Positions 18,264-27,025 of a DNA stretch of 64,000 bases are shown here, piece after piece. The stretch comes from Lachnospiraceae bacterium (lineage in GTDB: Bacteria; Bacillota; Clostridia; Lachnospirales; Lachnospiraceae). The DNA lies in contig JAFUNK010000013.1 in NCBI GenBank assembly GCA_017482205.1, positions 186,001 to 250,000 on the forward strand. Direction: 5' to 3'. Position 1 is the stretch's first letter. Each line of letters starts with the position of its first letter. The position numbers and the translations under genes are program-made. The notes below the pieces were generated by a model. That model was given only the letters and a program-made list of their open reading frames with translations. It did no database searches and was not told where the DNA came from.

Positions 18264-19082
18264 TTAACCCCTTTTATCCGATTCCCGGTTCAAATATCTG
18301 TTTATCTGTGCACCAATCAAGGTCATATACATACAAAAGTACAAAAACAACATTATCAATACTATAATGGACAAGCTTCCGTATATACTGAAGCCTCCGA
18401 TTTCTACATACAGAGAAAAGCCCCATGAAAGAATAGTCCACATGACCGCACTGAATATGGCACCGTAAATCTGCTTTCTGAATTTGAGTTTCTTATCCGG
18501 TACATATGCGTAAATAGCAGTAAACAAAACCACCATAAACGCCCATACAATCAAAAACCTAAAGGACATCATAAAAGAAAAAATGCCTTCTGTCTGGGGC
18601 AGTTTTCCCCTGATTGTCTGCAACACTACATTACCGAATACACTTAATAAAAGTGATACTACCACCACCGCCAGCAACGCCAGTGTATAAAAAGAGGCAA
18701 TCAATCTTGTGACAAAATAATTTCTTTTTTCTTCTGTTCCGTTGATTTCATTTAATCCGCGCATCAGTGCCATCATACCTTTACCGGCAGACCATAGAGT
18801 CAACAGTGCCGCCATAGACAAAATCCCTGCTGATTTTTCATATATCTCCGATAATATCGCTAAAAGTAACGGTTCCATCTTATCCGGCAAAAAATCAGTT
18901 ATGCTTTTTGTCAATATCTCTTCCGTCAGAGGCGTATAGGGAATAATCGTACAAATCAATATTATCATCGGCACTAATGATAAAAACAGAAAAAATGCCG
19001 TACTTGCCGCAAATGAGCTAATATTCTTTTTTAGTACATTCTCTTTGATTACCAGCCCTGTTTTCCAGATTTTATGTACCAT
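18264..19082 (-). CDS. YihY/BrkB-family integral membrane protein
   Basis: About 272 residues with roughly six membrane segments. Family blocks are visible: AASTAFFLFLSLVPMIILI in the first helix, LLTLWSAGKGMMALMRGLNEI, and KFRKQIYGAIFSAVMWTILSWGFSLYV near the end. YihY/BrkB proteins were once called ribonuclease BN by mistake. Their function is unknown, though some are proposed transporters. The true start is probably ATG 19082, three codons inside the longest frame, which begins with TTG. The gene overlaps the end of the SpoIID-like gene by 11 nt, implying translational coupling. Confidence 0.88.
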   Translation of the reverse strand: MVHKIWKTGLVIKENVLKKNISSFAASTAFFLFLSLVPMIILICTIIPYTPLTEEILTKSITDFLPDKMEPLLLAILSEIYEKSAGILSMAALLTLWSAGKGMMALMRGLNEINGTEEKRNYFVTRLIASFYTLALLAVVVVSLLLSVFGNVVLQTIRGKLPQTEGIFSFMMSFRFLIVWAFMVVLFTAIYAYVPDKKLKFRKQIYGAIFSAVMWTILSWGFSLYVEIGGFSIYGSLSIIVLIMLFLYFCMYMTLIGAQINRYLNRESDKRG

Positions 19083-21045
19083 TTTCCCCAACCTTTTCTA
19101 CCTCACTTTCTGTAAAGAAAAATTCCAATATCTGTGTTGCCGTATATCCTGATAATGCCATATTTTTTGCTCCATTCTGGGACATACCTGCACCGTGTCC
19201 GAAGCCGCCACCCACCAGCATATAACCGGTTACCTTGCTCTCTTCTTTTACAGGTGTTAGTACAAAAAATCCGCTTGGCAGGAGACTATTCATATCTACC
19301 ATACTGCCATCCTGCCTGCAAACTTTTGTTTCTCCGTCACAAAGTACATAGCGGATGTATAACTCCGTAATCACCTTATAAGTAGCCTTACTTCCCTCAA
19401 TCAACAATTCAGCCGCAACACCGCCTGCATTTCTCTTAATCACGGAAATATTCTTTATCGTTCCCAATTTCTCCGGCTTACAGCTTACATATTCTCCATC
19501 CGATAACATCAGTATCAAGGAAGGATTTGCGGCATATCTTTCTTGTAAATTTTCAAGCAGCCTCTCCGCATTCAAGTCCGTTACTTCATAATTCCAACGA
19601 TACCATGGCTCTTCTTTTTCAAAATCCCCATCAAACTTATTTTGAATAAACTCTGTAAACACAGCTTCGTCACACATACTTTCTGCGGAATACGGACTTG
19701 TAACGGCACTCACAGCCCTTGCAGTCAGATGCGGAAGCTCCGTTCCATATTCAGAATGCCATACATGTTCGTCCGAGCCGAAACCACAGGACGTGGAATA
19801 ATAATAGGTACTCGCCAGTTCTCCGTCCACATATAAAAGCTGTCCTGCCGTTTCTTTCACTGCTGTTGTTGTAGCAGGCTGTTCCATAATATTATTATAC
19901 ACCTGATAACCGGTACTGTCATTTACATGTGCACCGATTTCGGGCAGTCCCGGATTCAACATATGAGAATACGCATAGGTTCTGGCACAAATTGCCTGTG
20001 CTTTCAAAGCCTCCAGTGGATAGCTTGCAGGCATTTCACTGGGTACTACGGCATATAAATATTCTTCCAGTAAAACTTCATTGATAACTACCAGTCCGTT
20101 TTCTGTCTGTAAAATTTCCATTGTTCCCCTATATGCAGGTGTTCCCTGACTGCGGTTTACGGAATGCAGACTGATTTTCCCTGTTAAAGCCTCCGGTATG
20201 ATATAGATGCGGTTTGCCCCGTTTTCCTGTGAAAAATAAGGACTTTCACCTGTGATGGTAATACTTTCGCCTGCCGGTATCCCTATCTGCATATCCGTGC
20301 CATATACCAGTTTATAATCTGTATCACAGGACAAAGTTACACTATCGTGGTAATTTCCTGCAAAATTATCATTCATTATCTGCACACGAATATATTCCAT
20401 GCTTTCATCCCTTGTCAATAACACACCGCAGACTTTACCGTTTTCCAAAATAAAATCTGCAAAAGAAAAACCTATTCTGATATCAGAAATTGCCCCTGCT
20501 CTCAGTTCCCCATAAAGACAATATATTTTCATATCCTCTGCAAAGGTAAATGCCCCTGCATTTTCCAATTCAACCCCGGTCTCTGCCGATACACCGACTA
20601 CTTTTCCGCTGACTTTTTCGTCTCCTTTAATATGTATGCTACTGACACATCCGTCGGTTAATGTAATATCCGCCAACTGCCCCTCCTGTAAGTCACCTAT
20701 AACCACCATACTGTTGCCGGATATCGTTGTTTCATTCCCCGATACAGTATTACCTGTGATAGTAATTCCCTCCGGTGGACCGGCATAAGAAAAGGTTTTA
20801 TTATCTCCGTCAAATATACTGATATATGTATCTGTTACTTGTGTAATATATACATTTTTAAGTTCTTCTACACTAATCGGAACTATGTGTATATCGTTGT
20901 CTGCTTTTTCCTGCTCATCCTTTGGCCTTTTACCAAATGACAGCATTGTCACAATAGCCAGAAGCACTATGCCCAGCATACACCAAAAAGTTTTTTGTTT
21001 TATTCTGTCATTCTGCTGTTCCTCAACCTGATTATCCTCAAACAT
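19072..21045 (-). CDS. SpoIID/LytB-domain protein
   Basis: A 657-residue cell-envelope protein. One N-terminal membrane helix (about 20-40) is followed by beta-rich extracytoplasmic repeats with a T-x-S-G-N-type stretch (ITGNTVSGNETTISGNSM). The SpoIID domain lies at about 310-640. It contains the catalytic-region motif VVPSEMPASYPLEALKAQAICARTYA, the STSCGFGSDEHVW block, and GFGHGAGMSQNGAKNMA near the end. SpoIID proteins are lytic transglycosylases acting on glycan strands lacking stem peptides, classically during engulfment. This version is about twice the size of B. subtilis SpoIID because of the extra N-terminal region. It forms an operon with the yihY-like gene. Confidence 0.9.
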   Translation of the reverse strand: MFEDNQVEEQQNDRIKQKTFWCMLGIVLLAIVTMLSFGKRPKDEQEKADNDIHIVPISVEELKNVYITQVTDTYISIFDGDNKTFSYAGPPEGITITGNTVSGNETTISGNSMVVIGDLQEGQLADITLTDGCVSSIHIKGDEKVSGKVVGVSAETGVELENAGAFTFAEDMKIYCLYGELRAGAISDIRIGFSFADFILENGKVCGVLLTRDESMEYIRVQIMNDNFAGNYHDSVTLSCDTDYKLVYGTDMQIGIPAGESITITGESPYFSQENGANRIYIIPEALTGKISLHSVNRSQGTPAYRGTMEILQTENGLVVINEVLLEEYLYAVVPSEMPASYPLEALKAQAICARTYAYSHMLNPGLPEIGAHVNDSTGYQVYNNIMEQPATTTAVKETAGQLLYVDGELASTYYYSTSCGFGSDEHVWHSEYGTELPHLTARAVSAVTSPYSAESMCDEAVFTEFIQNKFDGDFEKEEPWYRWNYEVTDLNAERLLENLQERYAANPSLILMLSDGEYVSCKPEKLGTIKNISVIKRNAGGVAAELLIEGSKATYKVITELYIRYVLCDGETKVCRQDGSMVDMNSLLPSGFFVLTPVKEESKVTGYMLVGGGFGHGAGMSQNGAKNMALSGYTATQILEFFFTESEVEKVGENGT

Positions 21046-21106
21046 AGTTGCCTATACCTCCGCTATTTCGTACCGAATCCTCTTTCAAATTCTTTTTTAT
21101 ACGTCG

Positions 21107-21136
21107 AAAAAAGAGCAGCTATTCGCTGCTCTTTTT
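21107..21136 (-). terminator. Terminator of the 6S-like RNA
   Basis: Perfect 12-bp stem AAAAAGAGCAGC / GCTGCTCTTTTT with a 5-nt loop and a T-run on the minus strand. Confidence 0.9.
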
Positions 21137-21336
21137 ATCTGTCGTATATACCCCAAAATGCCGGCTCTTGCCTTTTGACTCCTAGCGATGCTAGGTGGGT
21201 GACCGCAACCATGCTTTTGCCTTCCCCTGCAATCCTCTTACGAGTGGAGGCTTGACAGCCACATGACAATATAGGAATCCCGTTTAAAGTAAATGTAGGT
21301 TCAAAAATAACAAGAGTTGTCGTACATCTCAGGTTA
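21107..21336 (-). ncRNA. ssrS: Probable 6S RNA
   Basis: This 358-bp gap holds no gene but carries a complete small-RNA transcription unit on the minus strand: a promoter (21342-21370), about 230 nt of structured sequence and a strong terminator. The core (about 21145-21285) has a closing stem ATGTGGCT / AGCCGGCAT. Inside are a GCCTCC...GGAAGGC hairpin and a 3' hairpin CCTAGC-ATC-GCTAGG preceded by GGTTGCGGTCACCCA. A long closing stem with an open interior and a small 3' hairpin resembles 6S RNA of Clostridia, and the GGTTGCG..CACCCACCT run fits my memory of that family. No covariance model was run. Without that, a structured non-coding RNA is certain in outline but its class is not. Confidence 0.6.
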
Positions 21337-21341
21337 CTTAT

Positions 21342-21370
21342 ATTATATTCAAAATCAGCCTACATTACAA
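21342..21370 (-). promoter_or_regulatory. Promoter of the 6S-like RNA
   Basis: On the minus strand TTGTAA (21365-21370) and a perfect TATAAT (21342-21347) are 17 bp apart. It lies directly downstream of the porB stop codon and faces the RNA. Confidence 0.72.
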
Positions 21371-21403
21371 GATGTAATTAGAGGGAATTTTTGACAAAAA
21401 ATT

Positions 21404-22345
21404 CTAAGCATTACATCTTGTTAATAACTCTTCCCAACGACGGTCTACTTCTGCCTGGAAGGCTTCTAAGAGGTGTTCGTTGCCGGACTTAAACAAATGC
21501 TTAAAGCGCCCCTGCTTCTTTAAGAACTCTTCTAAGGGCAGTTTGTTTTTAGGCATATAGCTTAAAATCCACTTGCCGTCTACAATTTCGTACAAAGGCC
21601 AATAACAGGTTTCTACTGCCAGTTTACAAATTTCAATAATATCGGGAGCATCATACTTCCATCCTCTGGGGCAGGGTGCCAATACATTTAAAAATGCTGC
21701 ACCGGGGGTATAGATTGCCTTTTCTGCTTTGGTATATAAATCCTTCATATTACCGATAAAGGTCGTCTGTGCCACATAAGGAATGTTGTGGGCAGCCATT
21801 ACCGCAGCCAAATCTTTTCTGGTCTGTGGCTTACCATCCGATACTTTTCCCGCAGGGGTTGTAGTGGTATCCGCATACATAGGTGTTGCGGAAGAACGCT
21901 GTACACTGGTGTTCATATAGGCACCGTTATCATAGCAAACGTAAACCATGTCATGACCACGCTCCATGGCGCCTGATAGGGACTGTAAACCGATATCGTA
22001 TGTACCACCGTCACCACCAAAGGTAATGAACTTATAATCGTCCTTAATTTTACCTTTCTTTTTTAATGCCTTGTATGCAGTTTCCACGCCTGATAATGTT
22101 GCACCGGCATTTTCAAATGCATTATGTATATAACTATCTTCATATGCGGTATAAGGATACATAAAGGTAGATACTTCCAAGCAGCCTGTTGCATTACCAA
22201 TAACAGCCTTATCTCCGGGGTGAAGTGCTTTTAATACGTTTCTTACGGCAATAGTACCGCCGCAACCTGCACACATTCTGTGTCCGGGTGCCAGTCTTTC
22301 CTCACGCTCCTGTATTTCTTTAAAGTCAAATTTATTCTGTTCCAT
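21404..22345 (-). CDS. porB: Pyruvate:ferredoxin oxidoreductase, beta subunit
   Basis: The thiamine diphosphate-binding subunit of the four-subunit 2-oxoacid:ferredoxin oxidoreductase, which converts pyruvate and CoA to acetyl-CoA, CO2 and reduced ferredoxin. MCAGCGG near residue 25 begins the 4Fe-4S ligand set. The TPP motif GGDGGTYDIGLQSLSGAMERG...YDNGAY is at about 113-145. The start is placed at the second ATG (22345), because AAAGG is 7 nt before it and only 1 nt before the first ATG. It is the last gene of porCDAB, 94 bp after porA. Pyruvate is the likeliest substrate; a branched-chain oxoacid cannot be fully excluded from sequence. Confidence 0.93.
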   Translation of the reverse strand: MEQNKFDFKEIQEREERLAPGHRMCAGCGGTIAVRNVLKALHPGDKAVIGNATGCLEVSTFMYPYTAYEDSYIHNAFENAGATLSGVETAYKALKKKGKIKDDYKFITFGGDGGTYDIGLQSLSGAMERGHDMVYVCYDNGAYMNTSVQRSSATPMYADTTTTPAGKVSDGKPQTRKDLAAVMAAHNIPYVAQTTFIGNMKDLYTKAEKAIYTPGAAFLNVLAPCPRGWKYDAPDIIEICKLAVETCYWPLYEIVDGKWILSYMPKNKLPLEEFLKKQGRFKHLFKSGNEHLLEAFQAEVDRRWEELLTRCNA

Positions 22346-22439
22346 ATTCATACCTTTCAGTTGCCTGTCCAGATGTAAAATCTATGGAAGGCACAAATCA
22401 TTCATTGGTTAGGTCAGGGGTAATTTTGTCCCATAAGCA

Positions 22440-23624
22440 TTACAGACTTCTAAGTCCCAGATAAGGATACTCACCAAACTGATTATCACCCTCAGCCAGT
22501 GCCTGCAATTTGTTAAATACATCCTTAACATCATTTACTCTCACATCACGTCCGGACAGACCGTAAATGATGTTCACAACTTCTGCGGAAACTTTAGCCT
22601 TGTACATCGCAGCCGTTAATTCAGCCCCCAACGGACCGCCGTTTGCATTGTAGCCTTCTGCTCTGTCCATAATGGCCACTGCTTTACAGCGTTTCAGTGC
22701 CTTAGCCATTTCTTCTCCGGGGAAGGGTCTGAATACACGCACCTTTAAAAGACCTGCCTTAACGCCCTGACTTCTCAGTTCATCGATGGCATCTTTGATG
22801 GTGCCGCATACGGAACCGATTGCTACCACGGCAAACTCTGCATCTTCAAGCATGTATTCTTCAAAGAATCCGTATTTTCTGCCAGAAATCGCTTCAAACT
22901 CTTTTGCCACATCTAAAATCACCTGCTTGGCATTTATCATACCCTGTGCCTGTGCACGTTTTGCTTCCATACAATAGTTGGAAATGGCATAGGGACCTAC
23001 GGACATCTTTTCATCTTCTCTTAACAGATAATGTTCCGGTTCATATTCTCCTACAAATTTCTTTACCGGTTCGTCTTCAATTAGTTCAATATTTTCTACT
23101 GCGTGGCTGGTAATAAAACCGTCCTGACAAATCATAATAGGCAGCTTTACATCTTTATGCTCCGCAATACGGTATGCCTGCAAGGTATTATCATAGGCTT
23201 CCTGGTTGTTCTCTGCATAAATCTGAATCCAGCCGGAATCTCTTGCACCCATACTGTCCGAATGCTCAGCGTTGATATTGATAGGACCGGATAACGCACG
23301 GTTTACCACTTCCATCATAATGGGCAGACGATTGGAGGCTGCCACATACAATACTTCCCACATCAATGCCAGACCGCAGGAAGAGGTTGCTGTTAAGGTT
23401 CTGGCGCCAGCCGCAGAGGCACCGATAGCCGCACTCATGGAGCTGTGTTCACTTTCTACCGGTATAAACTCTGTATCAACTTCACCGTTTGCTACCATAT
23501 TGGATACAAACTGGGGGATTTCCGTGGAAGGGGTAATGGGAAACGCCGGCATAACATCCGGGTTAATCTGCTTAATTGCACGGGCAACCGCTTCGTTTCC
23601 TGACATTCTTTCTTTGATAGCCAT
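22440..23624 (-). CDS. porA: Pyruvate:ferredoxin oxidoreductase, alpha subunit
   Basis: The 394-residue alpha chain, with the pyrimidine-binding TPP domain at the N terminus (NEAVARAIKQINPDVMPAFPITPSTEIPQFVSNMVANG). Further blocks are VESEHSSMSAAIGASAAGARTLTATSSCGLALM and the conserved SDSMGARDSGWIQIYAENNQEAYD. The C-terminal domain includes GLLKVRVFRPFP and RAEGYNANGGPLGAEL. The N-terminal MAIKERMSGNEAV is typical of PorA. It starts directly after porD. Confidence 0.95.
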   Translation of the reverse strand: MAIKERMSGNEAVARAIKQINPDVMPAFPITPSTEIPQFVSNMVANGEVDTEFIPVESEHSSMSAAIGASAAGARTLTATSSCGLALMWEVLYVAASNRLPIMMEVVNRALSGPININAEHSDSMGARDSGWIQIYAENNQEAYDNTLQAYRIAEHKDVKLPIMICQDGFITSHAVENIELIEDEPVKKFVGEYEPEHYLLREDEKMSVGPYAISNYCMEAKRAQAQGMINAKQVILDVAKEFEAISGRKYGFFEEYMLEDAEFAVVAIGSVCGTIKDAIDELRSQGVKAGLLKVRVFRPFPGEEMAKALKRCKAVAIMDRAEGYNANGGPLGAELTAAMYKAKVSAEVVNIIYGLSGRDVRVNDVKDVFNKLQALAEGDNQFGEYPYLGLRSL

Positions 23625-23927
23625 TTACTTGCCCTCCTTCATTGTAATTGCACCAAAAGGACAGGCTTTTACACAAATACCGCAGCCCTTACAGTGGTCA
23701 TAATCAAATTCTTCTCTCTTACCGTTCTTTACCGGAATACATGAGTCTGGACAGTAAGGCACGCACAAAAGACATTGTTTACATTTACTCATATCTATTA
23801 CGGGAGTAGATGTTCTCCACTCGCCCGTTTCAAATGCTTTTGCAGTGGCAGGCTCATGAATCTGTAAGCCTTCGGTTAAATTCTGCCAAGCGGTTTTTTC
23901 ATTGATTTCAGATGCTTTCAAAGCCAT
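23625..23927 (-). CDS. porD: Pyruvate:ferredoxin oxidoreductase, delta (ferredoxin) subunit
   Basis: A 100-residue two-cluster ferredoxin-like subunit. Cluster motifs are CKQCLLCVPYCPDSC (about 52-66) and CKGCGICVKACP (about 78-89), enough cysteines for two 4Fe-4S centres that pass electrons out of the complex. The N-terminal half is the family's TSEFSE/W-rich docking segment. Its start overlaps the porC stop by one base. Confidence 0.95.
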   Translation of the reverse strand: MALKASEINEKTAWQNLTEGLQIHEPATAKAFETGEWRTSTPVIDMSKCKQCLLCVPYCPDSCIPVKNGKREEFDYDHCKGCGICVKACPFGAITMKEGK

Positions 23928-24499
23928 TACCGCACCTCCTTAAACGCCATACGAAGCGCATTCATATTACCTTCTAACACTTCCGGTTTCTTTGCAAATT
24001 TATGTTTTAAAGATTCTTCCATCTCTTTCATAAACACTTCTTCTTCCATGATTTCAGACACTTTTACGATTGCCGCAAGCATAGGTGTATTGGGGAAGTA
24101 TTTGCCTAAAGTAGCCATACATACTTTTCTTGCATCAATTAAGAATACTTTTCCCTTATAACCGTTTAAGTAAGGCCGTACTTCCTCAAGTTCCATAACG
24201 GTGTTAATTAAAATAGCACCGTCCTCTTTCAGTCCCTGGGTTACATCCACGGAATGTAACAGAGTATCATCTACTACTACCACAAAATCCGGTTCGTAAA
24301 TATTGGAATGTACACGGATGGGTTTATCACTGATACGGTCATAGGCGGTAATGGGTGCTCCCATTCTTTCCGGACCGTATTCCGGGAACCCCTGTACATG
24401 TTTACCTGTGTTAAAAGCTACATCCGCCAAAAGCAGTGCCGCAGTTTTTGCACCCTGTCCGCCTCTGCCGTGCCAGCGGATTTCTGTTAATGCTCTCAT
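23927..24499 (-). CDS. porC: Pyruvate:ferredoxin oxidoreductase, gamma subunit
   Basis: The 190-residue gamma chain, first gene of the operon. The family signature WHGRGGQGAKTAALLLADVAF is at about residues 9-29. GFPEYGPERMGAPITAYDRIS, VVVDDTLL and PNTPMLAAIVK follow. AGAAAGGATT is the ribosome binding site before ATG 24499. The gene order porC-porD-porA-porB is a common arrangement for separate-subunit enzymes. This form differs from the single-chain NifJ often seen in Clostridia. Confidence 0.95.
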   Translation of the reverse strand: MRALTEIRWHGRGGQGAKTAALLLADVAFNTGKHVQGFPEYGPERMGAPITAYDRISDKPIRVHSNIYEPDFVVVVDDTLLHSVDVTQGLKEDGAILINTVMELEEVRPYLNGYKGKVFLIDARKVCMATLGKYFPNTPMLAAIVKVSEIMEEEVFMKEMEESLKHKFAKKPEVLEGNMNALRMAFKEVR

Positions 24500-24602
24500 A
24501 TATAGTAATCCTTTCTTATTGATGTCTTTTTCTCAAACACAAAAGCCACGTTTTGTTCGCATATCGCAAACATATGTATTTATGTAATGGACACACTTTG
24601 AT

Positions 24603-24631
24603 AGTATACGACATTTTGTGAGAAAAGTAAA
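24603..24631 (-). promoter_or_regulatory. Promoter of porCDAB
   Basis: On the minus strand TTTACT (24626-24631) and TATACT (24603-24608) are 17 bp apart, leaving about a 97-nt 5' UTR before porC. Confidence 0.6.
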
Positions 24632-24709
24632 GGTTCTGTGTTATAAATATTGTATTGTGAAGAATACTTGAAATTATGTAAACCTAAAAAGATTCATTTT
24701 CTACCCATA

Positions 24710-24907
24710 CAAGCATTTTTAGTACTCCACGGGAAGACAATTTGCTTCATTTCACTTTATTTTTTCTCCAATTTCATTGTTTTCTTCTGGTTTATCTACC
24801 CATAAAGCGCTTTATTGGGTGCAATGGGCAGATGAATGAGCATATCTAGTTTACATAATGCAAAATACATCTACCCATATAACCATTTTTTGACCTTTAT
24901 GGGTCGA
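24710..24907. repeat. Three-unit inverted-repeat array, TCTACCCAT type (element B)
   Basis: Three units have arms TCTACCCAT and a mirror ATGGGNNGA: 24710-24737 (diverged), 24795-24832 and 24870-24907. Start-to-start distances are 85 and 75 bp. The style (three or four A/T-looped hairpins on short GGG/CCC arms in a gene-free gap) matches elements A, C and D, but the arm sequence is different, the pitch is looser and the first unit is degraded. It lies in the 610-bp gap between the 3' end of pckA and the por promoter. Nothing else convincing is seen in the rest of this gap apart from the pckA terminator. Confidence 0.65.
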
Positions 24908-25006
24908 CGAGCCATATAACAGCGTTGTATCAACGAAAAAGTTGCAACATATCACTAAAACAGAACCTTAAAGAATTATCGCTTGTTGATATACCTCTCA
25001 AATACA

Positions 25007-25060
25007 TTTTAAAAGAGACAGCTGATTCTCCTTACTGAGAATCAGCTGTCTCTTTTAAAA
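25007..25060. terminator. Long hairpin terminator of pckA
   Basis: A perfect 24-bp inverted repeat with a 6-nt loop CTTACT. The arms are 25007-25030 and 25037-25060 and contain AGAGACAGCTGATTCTC. The outer arms are T-runs in both directions, so it can stop transcription from either side. Confidence 0.92.
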
Positions 25061-25109
25061 TCACTTAATTAAAATCTCGTAAATTCCTGTAAGAAACAAG
25101 ATTTATGGA

Positions 25110-26822
25110 TTACAGGCTGTTAGCTTCTGCTACTACCTTCTTTAATGCTTCAAGTGCTTCATCAGGAAGCTTGTCATAACCTTCCTTCTTGGTTGCGAAG
25201 CCTTCTACAGCATCTACACGGTTCTGCATAGCATTCTTTAATGCTTCTACATAAGCCTTATCGCTCATATCAGGTGTGAAGTCGCCAGTCTTGCCGTCCC
25301 ATTCATACATGATTTCGATATCTTCAAAGTTAGCCCACTTTTCAAACTTAGCCTTACCTTCAACGATGGTTTCCAGAATACCAAGGGTATCAGCAGGTTT
25401 AACCTTCTTGCCCATGAAGTCACCGGTGTTAACGATGTAGCAATCTACGTCCTTATCAGCAACTAACTTCTTGAACTTCTCATAGTCGTTAACCAGAGGA
25501 TAAGTTCTGAAAGGGTTAGCGTAAGGAACGATACGAAGTGCGTTCATATCAGTACCTGCTGCTACACGTTCTGCGGTAGAAGTCTTGGTTGCCAGAGTTG
25601 CACCCATAACGGAAGCAAGTGCAGCACCTTTTAACTTCACTACAGGAGGAATGGTAGGGTCTTTCATAATCCAGAAGATTGCGTTTACAGGAGCGTCAAT
25701 CTTGTCTACACGGTTAGGAGACCATAATTTGGACTTGATTGCACGACCGTTACCATTTCTGATATCTTCTGTTACTAACTGAATCTTACCGTTTTCGTCC
25801 AGAGTTGCGGAGCAGTTCTGTGCAGATAACAGATATTCGTTGTCAGGACATCCTGTAGGATAGTCTGCTGTCTTATCGAAGTAAGTAGGCTCTAAAGCGA
25901 TGGATGCACAGGTATCGGTGTTGATAATGAATGCATCGTCATGCAGAACCTTGATTTCGTACTTGCCGCCATGCTTAGCGTGGGTCAGAGTAGACTTACC
26001 GGATCCGGACAGACCGTATACGGAAGCAACATACTTAGAACCGTCAGCTAAAATGTACTCTTTCTGTCCACCGTGGCAGGAAGCATAACCGTTTCTGTTT
26101 GCCAGTGCCCAAGCCATGGTCAGAGTACCCTTCTTGTGCTCACCGAAGTATTTCATACCTAAGATAGCTGCGCAGTTTTCGTTGGTATCGAAGTAGCACA
26201 GAGTCAAAGGATCGCTTAAGCAGCTGTAATCTACGTCAGGAGCTTCATGAGGTGCCCACTGGGGATCGGAGAAAATGTAGATGTCAGGCTCTTTACCATC
26301 GCCAACAGGCTTGGAATTCTTGTACATCTTTACATATTCATCAGACATATACTGGAAGTTAATCATCCAGTTGTAAAGTAAGTTCTCTTCTCCTTCGGGA
26401 ATCAGAAGGTGAGCCTTTACCATAAATTCGGGGTCAAGACCTACAAAACATTCTGCATGGTACATGGTTTTCCAACGGGTTTCGTAGATAGCATCCATTA
26501 CTACCTTGTCCAGCTTAGCTTCATCAACGCCGGGTTCGCCTTTGATACGACGAGCCTGTGCATAACGTCCGGTAACTGCACCATCATTGAAAAGCAGAAC
26601 CTTTGCATCTTTTTCAAGACCGAAGGTTTCGCCGTCTTTGATAGGCATATCGGTAACGATGGTACCGGGTGAATTCTTAGCCAGTTCATAAGCTTCTTTT
26701 AAAGTATTTACCTTTACTACGTTGTTTCCGTAGAAAGCTGCTTCGATGATGGAACGGGTTTTGGAAAAACCGGGTTTGCCAGCACCGATTTCAGAAATAG
26801 GATAATACGCTTTTGTTGACAT
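25110..26822 (-). CDS. pckA: Phosphoenolpyruvate carboxykinase (ATP)
   Basis: Interconverts oxaloacetate + ATP and PEP + CO2 + ADP. The 570-residue protein has the PEPCK core. ATP-binding P-loop GLSGSGKST is at about 270-278, preceded by the conserved ANRNGYASCHGGQKEYILADGSKY. The metal-binding block VLHDDAFIINTD is at about 292-303, followed by the arginine-containing SKLWSPNRVDKID. It is a little longer than typical bacterial ATP-PEPCK (about 530). In anaerobes with high CO2 the enzyme often runs towards oxaloacetate and makes ATP, which would feed the decarboxylase pump at 61-64 kb. GGAGGACATTAT is the ribosome binding site. It is monocistronic, with its own promoter and terminator. Confidence 0.96.
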   Translation of the reverse strand: MSTKAYYPISEIGAGKPGFSKTRSIIEAAFYGNNVVKVNTLKEAYELAKNSPGTIVTDMPIKDGETFGLEKDAKVLLFNDGAVTGRYAQARRIKGEPGVDEAKLDKVVMDAIYETRWKTMYHAECFVGLDPEFMVKAHLLIPEGEENLLYNWMINFQYMSDEYVKMYKNSKPVGDGKEPDIYIFSDPQWAPHEAPDVDYSCLSDPLTLCYFDTNENCAAILGMKYFGEHKKGTLTMAWALANRNGYASCHGGQKEYILADGSKYVASVYGLSGSGKSTLTHAKHGGKYEIKVLHDDAFIINTDTCASIALEPTYFDKTADYPTGCPDNEYLLSAQNCSATLDENGKIQLVTEDIRNGNGRAIKSKLWSPNRVDKIDAPVNAIFWIMKDPTIPPVVKLKGAALASVMGATLATKTSTAERVAAGTDMNALRIVPYANPFRTYPLVNDYEKFKKLVADKDVDCYIVNTGDFMGKKVKPADTLGILETIVEGKAKFEKWANFEDIEIMYEWDGKTGDFTPDMSDKAYVEALKNAMQNRVDAVEGFATKKEGYDKLPDEALEALKKVVAEANSL

Positions 26823-26937
26823 ATAATGTCCTCCTTCAATAAGTGTATATTATCGCTGCCATATTGACAGCATACTAACTTTTTTTATGCAAAACATGTG
26901 AAAAAAATAGTCCCCCATGATTTACATATTTGTACTT

Positions 26938-26966
26938 ATTATCTCAAAGCACCCATTAAAAGTCAA
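26938..26966 (-). promoter_or_regulatory. Promoter of pckA
   Basis: On the minus strand TTGACT (26961-26966) and GATAAT (26938-26943) are 17 bp apart. The 5' UTR is about 110 nt and shows no recognised riboswitch. Confidence 0.75.
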
Positions 26967-27025
26967 TATTTGGATTTTAAATTTTATAATGATTTTACAA
27001 ATATTTTTGAGACTTTTTTTCATTT

